Part shown: positions 1 through 7,611 of the stretch, one piece after another
Layout: every line of letters begins with the position of its first letter
Position numbering within the stretch: the first letter of the stretch is position 1
Assembly (NCBI GenBank): GCA_001771975.1
Contig: MERE01000136.1
Span: 1-7,611, forward strand
Direction: 5' to 3'
Source of the DNA: Betaproteobacteria bacterium RIFCSPLOWO2_02_FULL_68_150
GTDB taxonomy: Bacteria; Pseudomonadota; Gammaproteobacteria; Burkholderiales; SG8-39
Length of the DNA: 7,611 nucleotides
Position numbers and translations under genes: made by a program
The notes under the pieces: generated by a model
The model's input: the letters and a program-made list of their open reading frames with translations, nothing else
Told to the model about the DNA's origin: nothing
Databases searched by the model: none

Positions 1-2298
1 GACGATCGCAGCATCGAGGTGCATGTCTGCCATTCGCTCACGCGCGAACTGGAAGTTCTGCAGGATCAATTGCTTGCGCTTTTCGCGGGCCCGAATCCGC
101 CGCAGCCCTGCGAAATCCTCGTCGTCACTCCGAACCTCGACGATGCCGCGCCGCTCATCGACGCAGTGTTCGGTACCGCGCCCGCGAGCCGGCACATTCC
201 CTACGCGATCACGGGCCAGCCGCAGCGCCGCGTCAACCCGATCGCCTGCGCGCTCGATGGCGTGATCGCACTTGGCGCAAGCCGCCATCCCGCGAGCGCG
301 GTGTTCGACCTCCTCATGCAGGAGCCGGTCGCCGCGCGCTTCGACCTCAACGGCGACGATCTCGAATCGATCCGCGTCTGGATCGAGGAATCGGGCATCC
401 GCTGGGCGCTCGAAGGCGATGAACGCAAGCAGCACGGCCTGCCCGCAAGCGAATCCCACACTTTCGCCGACGGCCTGCAGCGTCTCTATCTCGCCTATGC
501 CGTGGGCGAATCCAGCGCCTGCATCGACGGCCGCATCGGTGCGGGCAACCCCGAAGGCCGGGGCGCGCTGGCGCTCGGCAGCTTCTGGCGCTACATCGAG
601 GAATTGCGCCGCTTGCGGCGCGACTGGCGCCGTCCCAAGGACGCGCAAGGCTGGCGCGAGGCGCTCGGCGGCGCGCTCGAGCGCTTCGTCGCCGACGCGT
701 CCGAATGGGCCGAGGACTTTCGCGCCGTGCGCTCGGCGATCGCGGAGCTGCAGGACCACATGGAACGCGGCGGCCTGAAGCAGCCGGTGCCGCTCGAAGT
801 GGTCCAGTCCGCCCTTGGCGAACGGGTCGACGACCCGGCGCGCGGCGGCGTTCCCTCGGGCAAGGTCACGTTCGCGTCGATCAGCAGCCTGCGCAACCTC
901 CCCTACCGCATCGTCTGCGCCGTGGGCCTCGACGACGGCAAGTTCCCCACCGCGGGGCGCGCGCTCGAATTCGACCTGATGGCCCTCGCGCCGCGGCGCG
1001 GCGACCGGCAGCGGCGCACGGACGAACGGAACCTCTTTCTCGATCTGCTGCTCGCCGCGCGCGAGCGGCTCCACCTGAGCTACGCCGGCCGCAGCGTGCG
1101 CGACAACAGCACCAAGCCGCCCTCGGTGCTGGTGGCGGAACTGCTTGATTACGCAGCGCGCGCCTGCAGCCCGGATGCCGGGGGCGAAAGCGCGATCCGC
1201 AAGCGGCTGCTGGTCGAGCATCCGCTGCAGCCCTTCTCGCAGGAATATTTCGCGCCCGGCGCCGATCTGCGCAAGCGCAGTTTCCATGCGCAGTACTGCG
1301 AGGCGCTGCGCGCGCAGCTGGATGCGCCGCCGGCGCCGCAGCTGGCGCCAGGTGATGACGATGAGGAGGATTCCGCGCCCGAGTCGAGCGTGCCGTTCTT
1401 CCCCGCGCCGCTCACCGCGCCCGAGGTCGAGTGGCGCGCCGTGCAGCTCGACCAGTTGCGGCAGTTCTTCGTCAATCCCTGCCGCTTCCTCCTCAGGAAC
1501 CGCCTTGGAATCGCGATGCCGGAGCAAGTCGAAGAGCTGCTCGACGACGAGCCGTTCCTGCCGGATTGGCCCTCGCGGCAGGCGATGGCCGAGCGCCTGC
1601 TCGCGCCGGCGCTCGAAGGCGCAAGCGAAGACGCCCTGCTCGCGCTCGCGCGCGCGGGCAACGAATTCCCCACCGGCCCGCTGGGCGATGCCGCACTCGC
1701 AAGCGAAATCCGCCTGCTGCGCAGTTTCGCGCGCAAGCTCCAGGACGATATTGGCAGGTCAGCTCCCGTGTCCCACGCGGGCGCGCTCGAATTCCGGACC
1801 GAAGGCGAGCTGTGGCGGCTGGAAGGCGCGATCGGCGAGCTGCACGCTGGCGGGCTCGTGCGCTCGCGCTACGACGACGTGCGGGTGAGCGACTACCTCA
1901 CCGGCTGGATTGCGCACCTCTTTCTCTGCGCCACGCTGAAAGAACCTGCGGCAGGCGCTACGCGCTGGCATTCGCGCGACGGCGTCTACGTGCTCGAACC
2001 CTACCCCGAGGGGCGCGAGCGGCTCGCCGAGCTGATGGCGCTGTATCGCGAAGGGCTGCAGCAGCCGCTGCATTTCTTTCCGAAGAGCGCCTGGGTTTAC
2101 GTGACCAACGACGGCGACCTCGGCAAGGCGAAAGCCAAGTGGTCGAACTGGAACAATCCGGCCTTCGGCGAAAGCCGCGACCCGGCCTACCGGCTCGCGC
2201 TGCGCGGCATGCCCGAGGCGCTGGATGAGCGCTTCGTAGAGCTGGCGAACCGGGTCCTCGCGCCGCTGCGCGAACACGTGACGGATCCGCGGCTGTGA
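1..2298 (+). CDS. recC: RecC, exodeoxyribonuclease V gamma subunit (5'-truncated by window edge)
   Basis: RecC is the scaffold of RecBCD: it splits the duplex ahead of the RecB and RecD motors and scans the 3' strand for Chi. The frame is open from base 1, so the GTG at 19 is not the start. The first visible residues (DDRSIEVHVCHS, then RELEVLQDQLL) match an internal segment of E. coli RecC about 340 residues from its N-terminus, as I recall that protein. The 765 visible residues fit the rest of a protein of about 1120 aa. Recognisable blocks, numbered from the window edge, are VGLDDGKFP (308-316), GDRQRRTDERNLFL (334-347), GRSVRDNS (363-370) with SVLVAELLDY (375-384), and VQLDQLRQFFVNPCRF (481-496), which opens the inactive nuclease-like C-terminal domain. 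No Walker A motif is visible, as expected for a dead helicase fold. An acidic Pro/Ala linker (about 441-475) precedes the C-terminal domain. The stop overlaps the recB start. The missing N-terminal part holds most known Chi-contacting residues. Confidence 0.96.
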   Translation, partial: DDRSIEVHVCHSLTRELEVLQDQLLALFAGPNPPQPCEILVVTPNLDDAAPLIDAVFGTAPASRHIPYAITGQPQRRVNPIACALDGVIALGASRHPASAVFDLLMQEPVAARFDLNGDDLESIRVWIEESGIRWALEGDERKQHGLPASESHTFADGLQRLYLAYAVGESSACIDGRIGAGNPEGRGALALGSFWRYIEELRRLRRDWRRPKDAQGWREALGGALERFVADASEWAEDFRAVRSAIAELQDHMERGGLKQPVPLEVVQSALGERVDDPARGGVPSGKVTFASISSLRNLPYRIVCAVGLDDGKFPTAGRALEFDLMALAPRRGDRQRRTDERNLFLDLLLAARERLHLSYAGRSVRDNSTKPPSVLVAELLDYAARACSPDAGGESAIRKRLLVEHPLQPFSQEYFAPGADLRKRSFHAQYCEALRAQLDAPPAPQLAPGDDDEEDSAPESSVPFFPAPLTAPEVEWRAVQLDQLRQFFVNPCRFLLRNRLGIAMPEQVEELLDDEPFLPDWPSRQAMAERLLAPALEGASEDALLALARAGNEFPTGPLGDAALASEIRLLRSFARKLQDDIGRSAPVSHAGALEFRTEGELWRLEGAIGELHAGGLVRSRYDDVRVSDYLTGWIAHLFLCATLKEPAAGATRWHSRDGVYVLEPYPEGRERLAELMALYREGLQQPLHFFPKSAWVYVTNDGDLGKAKAKWSNWNNPAFGESRDPAYRLALRGMPEALDERFVELANRVLAPLREHVTDPRL
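1128..1135 (+). other. E. coli-type Chi octamer GCTGGTGG inside recC
   Basis: An exact GCTGGTGG lies in the codons for the conserved Val-Leu-Val-Ala of SVLVAELL. In E. coli this octamer switches RecBCD from degradation to RecA loading. Chi sequences differ between bacteria, and it is not known that this organism uses this one. The octamer may simply reflect ctg-gtg codon preference, so only the sequence match is certain. Confidence 0.3.
2295..2298 (+). promoter_or_regulatory. recC/recB stop-start overlap (GTGA)
   Basis: The recB start GTG (2295-2297) and the recC stop TGA (2296-2298) share bases. No clear Shine-Dalgarno sequence is visible in the roughly 20 bases upstream, which read through the last recC codons. 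Such overlaps commonly allow the ribosome that ends recC to restart on recB, which would keep the two subunits in step. The coupling is an inference from this arrangement. Confidence 0.8.
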
Positions 2299-5200
2299 AC
2301 CATCCGAATCGAGCGCTCGACGTATTCGGCTGCGGCCTCGATGGCGTCAATCTCATCGAGGCCTCGGCCGGCACCGGCAAGACCTGGAACATCTGCGGTC
2401 TGTATTTGCGCCTCCTGCTCGAGCGCGGGCTCGAGGCGCGCGAGATCCTCGTCGTCACCTTCACCAACGCGGCCACCGCGGAGCTGCGCGAGCGCATCCG
2501 CACGCGCATCGCGGAGACGCTCGATTGCCTGCGCGGCCGCGCGCCCGCGGGCGATCCCTTCGTGCCGCGTTTGCTGGAGGCCGTGCAGGCCAACTGTGGC
2601 CGCACGCGCGGCGAGATGGCAGAGCGGCTCGAAGCGGCGCTCGGCTGTTTCGACGAGGCGGCGATCTGCACCATCCACGGCTTCTGCCAGCGCGCGCTCG
2701 CCGACACGCCGCTCGCCGCGGGACTGCCTTACGGCCTGGAGCTGATCGAGGACGACGCCGAGCTGCGCCACGAGGCGGTGGCCGATTTCTGGCGCCGCGA
2801 GGTGGCCGGTGCGCAGAGCGATCCGGACCTCGCCGCCTGGCTCGCCGAAAAGAAGGACTCGCCGGAAAAGTGGGCCCGGCTGCTCAAGCGGCTGCAGGCA
2901 AAACCCCTTTCGCTCTCGATCTGGCCCGAAGGGCTCGATGCGCCGGTGCAGGCGCTGCGGCCCGCGCTCGATGCGGCGTTCGCGGCGGCGCGCGGGATTT
3001 GGCAACGGGATCGAACCGGAGCCGTGCAAACCCTTGCCGAGGGACTTCCTTCACTCAGGGGAAATTCCTACGACCAGCCGCGCCTGGACAGGAGCGCACT
3101 GGCGTGGGATGCCTGGCTCGCGAGCGGCAATCCGTTGCAGGAGGATATCGACAAGAAAGGCAAACCGGAACTGTTTGCCGCGGGCAATCTCGAACACCGG
3201 AAGAAGTCGAAAAAAACGCCCCCGCAGCATGCTTTCTTCGACGCGGCGCAGGATCTCGTTTCATTGCGCCAGCGCTCGCTCGAGCAGCTCGCGCGGCTGC
3301 GCCTGCGCCTCCTGCGCTGCATGGCGGGCGAAGCCGGCAAGCAGCTGCGCGCGAAGAAACGCGCGCGGCGCGTGGTCGCGTTCGACGACATCCTCTACAA
3401 CGCCTGGGACGCGCTGTGCAACGGCGCGCGCCCCTGGCTCGCCGGCGCCCTGCGCAAGCGCTATCCGGCCGCGCTGATCGACGAGTTCCAGGACACCGAT
3501 CCCCTGCAGTGCGCGATTTTCATGGCGCTCTACGACGCCGCCGGCGAAGGCGGCGCGCGCGGGCCGCTCTTCCTCGTGGGCGACCCCAAGCAGGCGATCT
3601 ACAGTTTCCGCAATGCCGACCTGCACACCTATCTGAACGCGAAAGCGCGCGCGCAGGACCATCACACGCTTGCCGCCAACCAGCGCTCTACAGGCGGGCT
3701 GATCGAGGCGTGCAACACCCTCTTCGCCGCCAATCCGGGCGGCTTCATCCTGCCGGGAATCGCGTATCGGCAAGTCAGCCTCGGCGACAAGCCGCGTCCG
3801 TCCTTCGTGGACGAAAGCGAAGACGGAGTCTGCGGCGCGCCGCTCCGCCTCTGGCGCCTGCCGAAGAAAAACGGTCTGTACTTGCAGCGGGACCGTGCAC
3901 AGGGACTCTCCGTGCAGGCCACTGCGGGTGAAATCTCGCGCCTGCTGGGCGAGGGGCAGGCGGGACGCATCAAGCTCGCCGATCGCCCGCTGCGCGCGGG
4001 CGACATCGCGGTGCTGGTGCGCAGCCACAAGCAGGGCGGCTGGATCAAGCAGGCGCTCGCGCTGCTGGGCATCGGCAGCGTCGAGCTTTCGCAGCAGAGC
4101 ATATTCGTGTCGCGCGACGCCGAGGATCTCGAGCAGGTGCTCGCCGCGATCCTAGAGCCCGCGCGCCAGGCGCGGCTGCTCGCCGCGCTCGCCACCGAGC
4201 TGATGGGCGCCAGTGCCGCCGAAATCGAGGCCGTCTCGCGCGACGACGCCGCGCTCACTTATTGGACGGCGCGGTTCGGCGAGCTGCGCAGGACCTGGCT
4301 CGCGCGCGGTTTCGGCTTCATGCTGCGCCGCTGGATGGACGAGGCGGGCGTCAGCCGGCGCCTGCTTGCGCGCGCCGACGGCGAGCGGCGCCTCACCAAC
4401 CTGCTGCACCTCGGCGAGCTGCTGCACCGCGCATCGACGGAGCATCCGGCACCGGATGCGCTCGCGCGCTGGCTCGCCACGCAGCGCGCCGAGGCCGCTG
4501 CGGGCGAGGAGGCGCAGGTGCGGCTCGAGTCGGACCGCAATCTCGTGCAGATCGTCACCATCCACAAGGCGAAGGGTCTCGAGTACGGCATCGTGTTCTG
4601 TCCGTTCCTCTGGGACGGTTACCAGCGCACGCGCGGCGAACCGGACGCGGTCGAGTATCACGACGAGCACGGCAACGGCGTGATCGACTTCCGGCCCGAA
4701 GCCTCGAAGGATGTCGCGCTGAAGCGGCGCCGGCGGGAGGAGTCGGCGGCCGAGGACATCCGCCTCGCCTACGTGGCCCTCACGCGCGCGGTGCAGCGCT
4801 GCTACCTGATTGCGGGCTGCTATCTCTACAGGAGCGGCAGGGGCGAGCCTTCGCCGAAACAGAGCACGCGCAGCCTCCTCAACTGGCTCGCCGCCGGCGG
4901 TGGACTGCAGTACGCCGCGTGGCAGAAACAGAAACTGGCGACGGAATCGATCGAGCAAGCGTGGCAGGGAATCGCGGATGCGGCGGAGCACGCCATTCGC
5001 CTGACCGATCTGCCGCAGGCTCGCGGCGCCCCGCTCGCGGTCCCCGCCGCGTCACCCGAAAGCCTGAACGCGCTGCCGCCGCCGGAACACATCGATCCGG
5101 GCTGGCGCATCGGCAGCTTCACCGCCCTCGCCCATGGCGCGGAGCACGAGTCCGCGGCCTCCGATCACGACGCGCGCGCGGTGGCGCCTGCCGAGAGGGT

Positions 5201-5975
5201 CGCGCCGGAGGACCTGCCCGCGCACGACATCCTGCGTTTCCCGCGCGGGGCCCGGGCGGGCGATTGCGTGCACGCGATGTTCGAGCGTGCGGACTTCACG
5301 AACGCTTCTGCGTGGGATGACGCGATCGCGCGCGCCCTCGCCATCCACCCGCAGCGCAATGCCTCCGGTGCTGCGCTCAAACTGCAGCGCGAGATGCTGC
5401 GCGGCCTGCTCGAAGACGTGCTCGCCGCGCAGTTGCCGGAGGGGATCGTGCTCGGGAAACTGCTCGCGAACCGGCGCCTGAACGAGCTTGGCTTCAGCGT
5501 GCCCGCGGCCGGCCTCAACCCCGCGCGCCTCAACGCCTGGCTCAAGGCGAACAAATATCCGATGCCGCGCCTGACGTTCGAAGCGCTGCAGGGCTACTTG
5601 AAGGGCTACATCGATTGCGTGTTCGAGCACGGCGGCCGCTATTACGTGCTCGACTGGAAATCGAACCATCTGGGTTTCGCACGCGAGGATTACGCCGCCA
5701 GGAGCGTGGCTGCGGCCATGCAGGAGCACGGCTACCACCTCCAGTACCTGCTCTATTCGGTCGCCGTGCACCGGTATCTGCGCCGGCGGCTGGCCAATTA
5801 CGATTACGAGAAGCATTTTGGCGGCGCGCTGTATCTCTTCGTGCGCGGCGTGCGTCCCGGCTGGCGCGATGCGAAAGGCGCACCGCTCGGCACCTGGTTC
5901 CACCGGCCGCCGGCTGCAACCCTCGCCACGCTCGATGCGTTGCTCGGCGGGCAACCGAAAGCGATCGCCGCATGA
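2295..5975 (+). CDS. recB: RecB, exodeoxyribonuclease V beta subunit (helicase-nuclease)
   Basis: RecB is the 3'-5' SF1A translocase of RecBCD, holds its single nuclease site, and helps load RecA after Chi. The gene is complete: 1226 aa against about 1180 in E. coli. Helicase motifs are all present: Walker A ASAGTGKT (23-30, Lys29), Ia TFTNAATAELRERIR (55-69), Ib TIHGFCQ (126-132), Walker B LIDEFQDTD (394-402), III GDPKQAIYSFRNA (429-441), IV NQRS (462-465), V TIHKAKGLEY (755-764) and VI YVALTR (826-831). A linker with WRIGSF at 937 leads to the C-terminal RecB-family nuclease: His993, probably Glu1064, Asp1107 (GYIDCVF), Asp1120 and Lys1122 (LDWKS), then Gln1150 and Tyr1154. The 13- and 2-residue spacing of the Asp/Asp/Lys triad equals that of E. 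coli D1067, D1080 and K1082. The GTG start at 2295 is chosen because no other in-frame start lies just upstream, it overlaps the recC stop, and Lys29 then has the same number as in E. coli. Motif IV has Gln where E. coli has Trp. Confidence 0.98.
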   Translation: MNHPNRALDVFGCGLDGVNLIEASAGTGKTWNICGLYLRLLLERGLEAREILVVTFTNAATAELRERIRTRIAETLDCLRGRAPAGDPFVPRLLEAVQANCGRTRGEMAERLEAALGCFDEAAICTIHGFCQRALADTPLAAGLPYGLELIEDDAELRHEAVADFWRREVAGAQSDPDLAAWLAEKKDSPEKWARLLKRLQAKPLSLSIWPEGLDAPVQALRPALDAAFAAARGIWQRDRTGAVQTLAEGLPSLRGNSYDQPRLDRSALAWDAWLASGNPLQEDIDKKGKPELFAAGNLEHRKKSKKTPPQHAFFDAAQDLVSLRQRSLEQLARLRLRLLRCMAGEAGKQLRAKKRARRVVAFDDILYNAWDALCNGARPWLAGALRKRYPAALIDEFQDTDPLQCAIFMALYDAAGEGGARGPLFLVGDPKQAIYSFRNADLHTYLNAKARAQDHHTLAANQRSTGGLIEACNTLFAANPGGFILPGIAYRQVSLGDKPRPSFVDESEDGVCGAPLRLWRLPKKNGLYLQRDRAQGLSVQATAGEISRLLGEGQAGRIKLADRPLRAGDIAVLVRSHKQGGWIKQALALLGIGSVELSQQSIFVSRDAEDLEQVLAAILEPARQARLLAALATELMGASAAEIEAVSRDDAALTYWTARFGELRRTWLARGFGFMLRRWMDEAGVSRRLLARADGERRLTNLLHLGELLHRASTEHPAPDALARWLATQRAEAAAGEEAQVRLESDRNLVQIVTIHKAKGLEYGIVFCPFLWDGYQRTRGEPDAVEYHDEHGNGVIDFRPEASKDVALKRRRREESAAEDIRLAYVALTRAVQRCYLIAGCYLYRSGRGEPSPKQSTRSLLNWLAAGGGLQYAAWQKQKLATESIEQAWQGIADAAEHAIRLTDLPQARGAPLAVPAASPESLNALPPPEHIDPGWRIGSFTALAHGAEHESAASDHDARAVAPAERVAPEDLPAHDILRFPRGARAGDCVHAMFERADFTNASAWDDAIARALAIHPQRNASGAALKLQREMLRGLLEDVLAAQLPEGIVLGKLLANRRLNELGFSVPAAGLNPARLNAWLKANKYPMPRLTFEALQGYLKGYIDCVFEHGGRYYVLDWKSNHLGFAREDYAARSVAAAMQEHGYHLQYLLYSVAVHRYLRRRLANYDYEKHFGGALYLFVRGVRPGWRDAKGAPLGTWFHRPPAATLATLDALLGGQPKAIAA
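5972..5975 (+). promoter_or_regulatory. recB/recD stop-start overlap (ATGA)
   Basis: The recD start ATG (5972-5974) and the recB stop TGA (5973-5975) overlap. Upstream there is only a weak purine stretch (cggcgggcaa, 5945-5954) rather than a good ribosome binding site, so recD is probably translated by coupling to recB. This start also gives RecD an N-terminal domain of about the family's usual size before Walker A. Confidence 0.8.
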
Positions 5976-7611
5976 ACGCGCCCGACGATCTCGCCATCGG
6001 CTTCGCGGAACACGCGCTCACGTGGGCGCGCAACCGCGGCGCGGCGCCCGAGGCGCTCGCCGTCTTGCGGGTCGCGGCCGAGCGCGTGAGCCAGGCCACT
6101 GCGGAAGGCAACGTCTGCATCCCGCTCTCGGCAATCGCGGACCAGTTCGAAGGGAAAGCCGTTGGCGAGTTGCGCGAGATGCTCCTTGCCTCTGGCATGG
6201 TCGGCGCGCCGCAGGGCGAGGTGCTGCCGCTCGTGCTGGACAGTGCGAACCGGCTGTATCTGCGCCGCTATTTCGACCATGAACGTCGCCTTGCGGAGAA
6301 TCTCGTGCGGCGTGCGCGGGAGCCCGACCTCTCAGCGAGCGCAAAGGAACCGGGCGCCAGGCCCGACTGGCAGAAGGTTGCGGTCGAACACGCGATGCGC
6401 CGCCGGCTCACCGTGATCAGCGGCGGGCCGGGCACCGGGAAGACGACTACGGTGGCGATGCTGCTCGCCCGCATCCTCGGAGAAAATCCCGCAGCGCGCA
6501 TCGCGCTCGCCGCGCCCACCGGCAAGGCGGCCGCGCGCATGCTCGATACGCTGCGCGATCGCGCGGCGTCGCTTCCTCTGCAGATCCGCGAGCGACTGCC
6601 CGCCGAGTCGCACACCATCCATCGCCTGCTCGGCGTGACGCCGGAGGCCGGGCGATTCCGTCACGACGCGAAAAATCCGCTGCCGCTCGACGTGCTTGTC
6701 GTCGACGAGGCCTCGATGCTCGATCTCGCGCTCGCCGCGCGGCTGGTGGAGGCGGTGCCCGAGGGCGCGCGCCTCGTCTTGCTCGGCGACAAGGACCAGC
6801 TCGCCGCGGTCGAGGTGGGCTCGGTGTTCGCGGAACTGTCGGCGAAGGAGGATTCACCCCTCGCCGAGAGCGTCGTGTGGTTCACCGAGAGCCACCGCTT
6901 CGCGGCGGATTCGGGGATCGGGCGCCTCGCCGCGGACATCAATGCGGGCGAACCCGACCGCGCGCTCGCGTGGATGGCGAAGGGAAAAGATGACGGCGCA
7001 GCGTGGCTCGAGGACGCCGGCGCCGAGATCGCTCTCCCTACGCGCAAGCGCATCCTCGATGGCTACGCAGCCTACCTCGGGGCGCTGCGCGAGCGGATCG
7101 ACGACAAGGCCGCCGTGTTTCGCGCTTTCGATCGCTTTCGGCTGCTCTGCGCCGTGCGCGAGTCGCCGCGCGGCGTGCGTTCGTTGAACCGGCTCCTCGG
7201 CGAGCACGCGCGCGCTGCGCTCGACCATCCGCTCGAGCTGGGCGGCCGCTCGCCGTGGTATCCGGGCCGGCCGGTGATGGTGATGCGCAACGACTACCTG
7301 CTGCGCCTCTTCAACGGCGACATCGGCATCTGCCTGCCCGGAGAGGATGGCCAGCTCGCAGTCTGGTTTCCCGACCAGGGCGCAGGCTTCCGGGCGCTCG
7401 CTCCCAACCGCCTGCCCGAGCACGAGGATGCCTGGGCGATCACGGTGCACAAGGCTCAAGGGTCCGAATTCGACGCCCTGCTCTGCCTGCTGCCGGAGAA
7501 ATCAAGTCCCGTAATGGTGCGCGAGCTGCTCTACACCGCAGTGACGCGTGCCCGGTCGCGGGTCATGCTGGTCGGCGGTACGCAAGTGTTCCGGGCGGCG
7601 TGCCTCACGCA
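5972..7611 (+). CDS. recD: RecD, exodeoxyribonuclease V alpha subunit (3'-truncated by window edge)
   Basis: RecD is the 5'-3' SF1B helicase of RecBCD and makes the enzyme fast, processive and Chi-controlled. The frame runs 546 codons from the ATG at 5972 to the window edge without a stop. E. coli RecD is about 608 aa, so roughly the last 30 codons are probably missing. About 150 N-terminal residues form the domain expected to contact RecC. Helicase motifs follow: Walker A GGPGTGKTTT (151-160, Lys157), Ia APTGKAAARM (181-190), SHTIHRLLG (213-221), Walker B VVDEASMLD (243-251), III LGDKDQLAAVEVGSV (271-285), IV ESHRF (306-310) followed by SGIGRLA, a PGRPVMVMRNDYLLRLFNGD block from 421, V TVHKAQGSEFD (491-501) and VI YTAVTRAR (521-528). 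The segment between III and IV is about 25-30 residues shorter than I recall in E. coli. The ATG lies in the recB stop as ATGA. The short N-terminus and RecBC context argue against RecD2. Confidence 0.97.
   Translation, partial: MNAPDDLAIGFAEHALTWARNRGAAPEALAVLRVAAERVSQATAEGNVCIPLSAIADQFEGKAVGELREMLLASGMVGAPQGEVLPLVLDSANRLYLRRYFDHERRLAENLVRRAREPDLSASAKEPGARPDWQKVAVEHAMRRRLTVISGGPGTGKTTTVAMLLARILGENPAARIALAAPTGKAAARMLDTLRDRAASLPLQIRERLPAESHTIHRLLGVTPEAGRFRHDAKNPLPLDVLVVDEASMLDLALAARLVEAVPEGARLVLLGDKDQLAAVEVGSVFAELSAKEDSPLAESVVWFTESHRFAADSGIGRLAADINAGEPDRALAWMAKGKDDGAAWLEDAGAEIALPTRKRILDGYAAYLGALRERIDDKAAVFRAFDRFRLLCAVRESPRGVRSLNRLLGEHARAALDHPLELGGRSPWYPGRPVMVMRNDYLLRLFNGDIGICLPGEDGQLAVWFPDQGAGFRALAPNRLPEHEDAWAITVHKAQGSEFDALLCLLPEKSSPVMVRELLYTAVTRARSRVMLVGGTQVFRAACLT
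6742..6749 (+). other. E. coli-type Chi octamer GCTGGTGG inside recD
   Basis: This is a second exact GCTGGTGG, on the same strand, in the codons for Arg-Leu-Val-Glu just after the RecD Walker B motif. I found no copy of the reverse complement in the window. The match is certain but a Chi role is not. In DNA this rich in G and C, a few chance copies per ten kilobases are unsurprising. Confidence 0.3.

Noticed and set aside
19..21. GTG at 19 as the recC start
   Set aside because: The frame is open upstream to base 1 and the residues before it (DDRSIE) already align with internal RecC sequence. The true start lies outside the window.
2187..3029. Open minus-strand frame of 280 codons across the recC/recB junction
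   Set aside because: It lies opposite recC and recB coding sequence with full motif conservation. Its Arg/Ala/Gly-rich product resembles no family I know, and long antisense frames are expected in GC-rich genes.
2525..3931. Plus-strand frame of 468 codons in another phase within recB
   Set aside because: Its product is extreme in Arg and Ala, as expected for a shifted reading of GC-rich coding DNA, while the recB phase carries every helicase motif.
3261..4991. Minus-strand frames of 255 codons (3261-4028) and 279 codons (4152-4991)
   Set aside because: Both lie opposite RecB helicase motifs, are Arg- and Ala-rich, and have no sign of their own promoter or ribosome binding site.
5052..5954. 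Open minus-strand frame of 300 codons opposite the RecB nuclease domain
   Set aside because: The plus strand here encodes the conserved RecB nuclease. The antisense product has no recognisable motif, so it is a shadow frame.
1..5975. AddAB-type rather than RecBCD-type enzyme
   Set aside because: The first protein has neither an active nuclease triad nor an iron-sulphur cysteine set, and a RecD gene follows. Both features fit RecBCD.
1..7611. A new defence island, mobile element or other undescribed system
   Set aside because: The three genes occupy the whole window, are in their usual order, share base composition, and keep their catalytic motifs. No repeats, insertion ends, RNA gene or extra gene is visible.

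Overview
The window holds three consecutive plus-strand genes for the RecBCD helicase-nuclease, in the order recC-recB-recD. They fill the sequence from edge to edge. recC lacks its 5' part because the window opens inside it, recB is complete, and recD lacks its last few dozen codons because the window closes inside it. No stretch is without a gene, and I see no RNA gene, mobile element, CRISPR array, promoter or terminator.

The DNA is very GC-rich, with strong G/C preference at third codon positions. The protein features fit a high-GC proteobacterium, most likely beta- or gamma-proteobacterial: RecBCD rather than AddAB, RecB with an SFRNADLHTYL motif III, and no ptrA between recC and recB. 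This placement is an inference, because the window has no rRNA or other taxonomic marker.

Layout: 1-2298 encodes the last 765 residues of RecC. 2295-5975 encodes RecB (1226 aa), which starts at a GTG overlapping the recC stop by four bases (GTGA). 5972-7611 encodes the first 546 residues of RecD, which starts at an ATG overlapping the recB stop by four bases (ATGA). The chained overlaps imply one mRNA with translational coupling, which suits a complex assembled with one copy of each subunit.

The three proteins form one enzyme that loads on double-strand DNA ends. RecB is the 3'-5' SF1A helicase and carries the only nuclease active site. RecD is the 5'-3' SF1B helicase. RecC is the scaffold that splits the strands and scans for Chi. 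All visible catalytic motifs in RecB and RecD are intact, so the enzyme looks functional. This is a core repair locus. I found no previously undescribed system in it. The points worth a second look are an unusual residue in RecB motif IV, a shortened loop in RecD, and two E. coli-type Chi octamers inside the operon.
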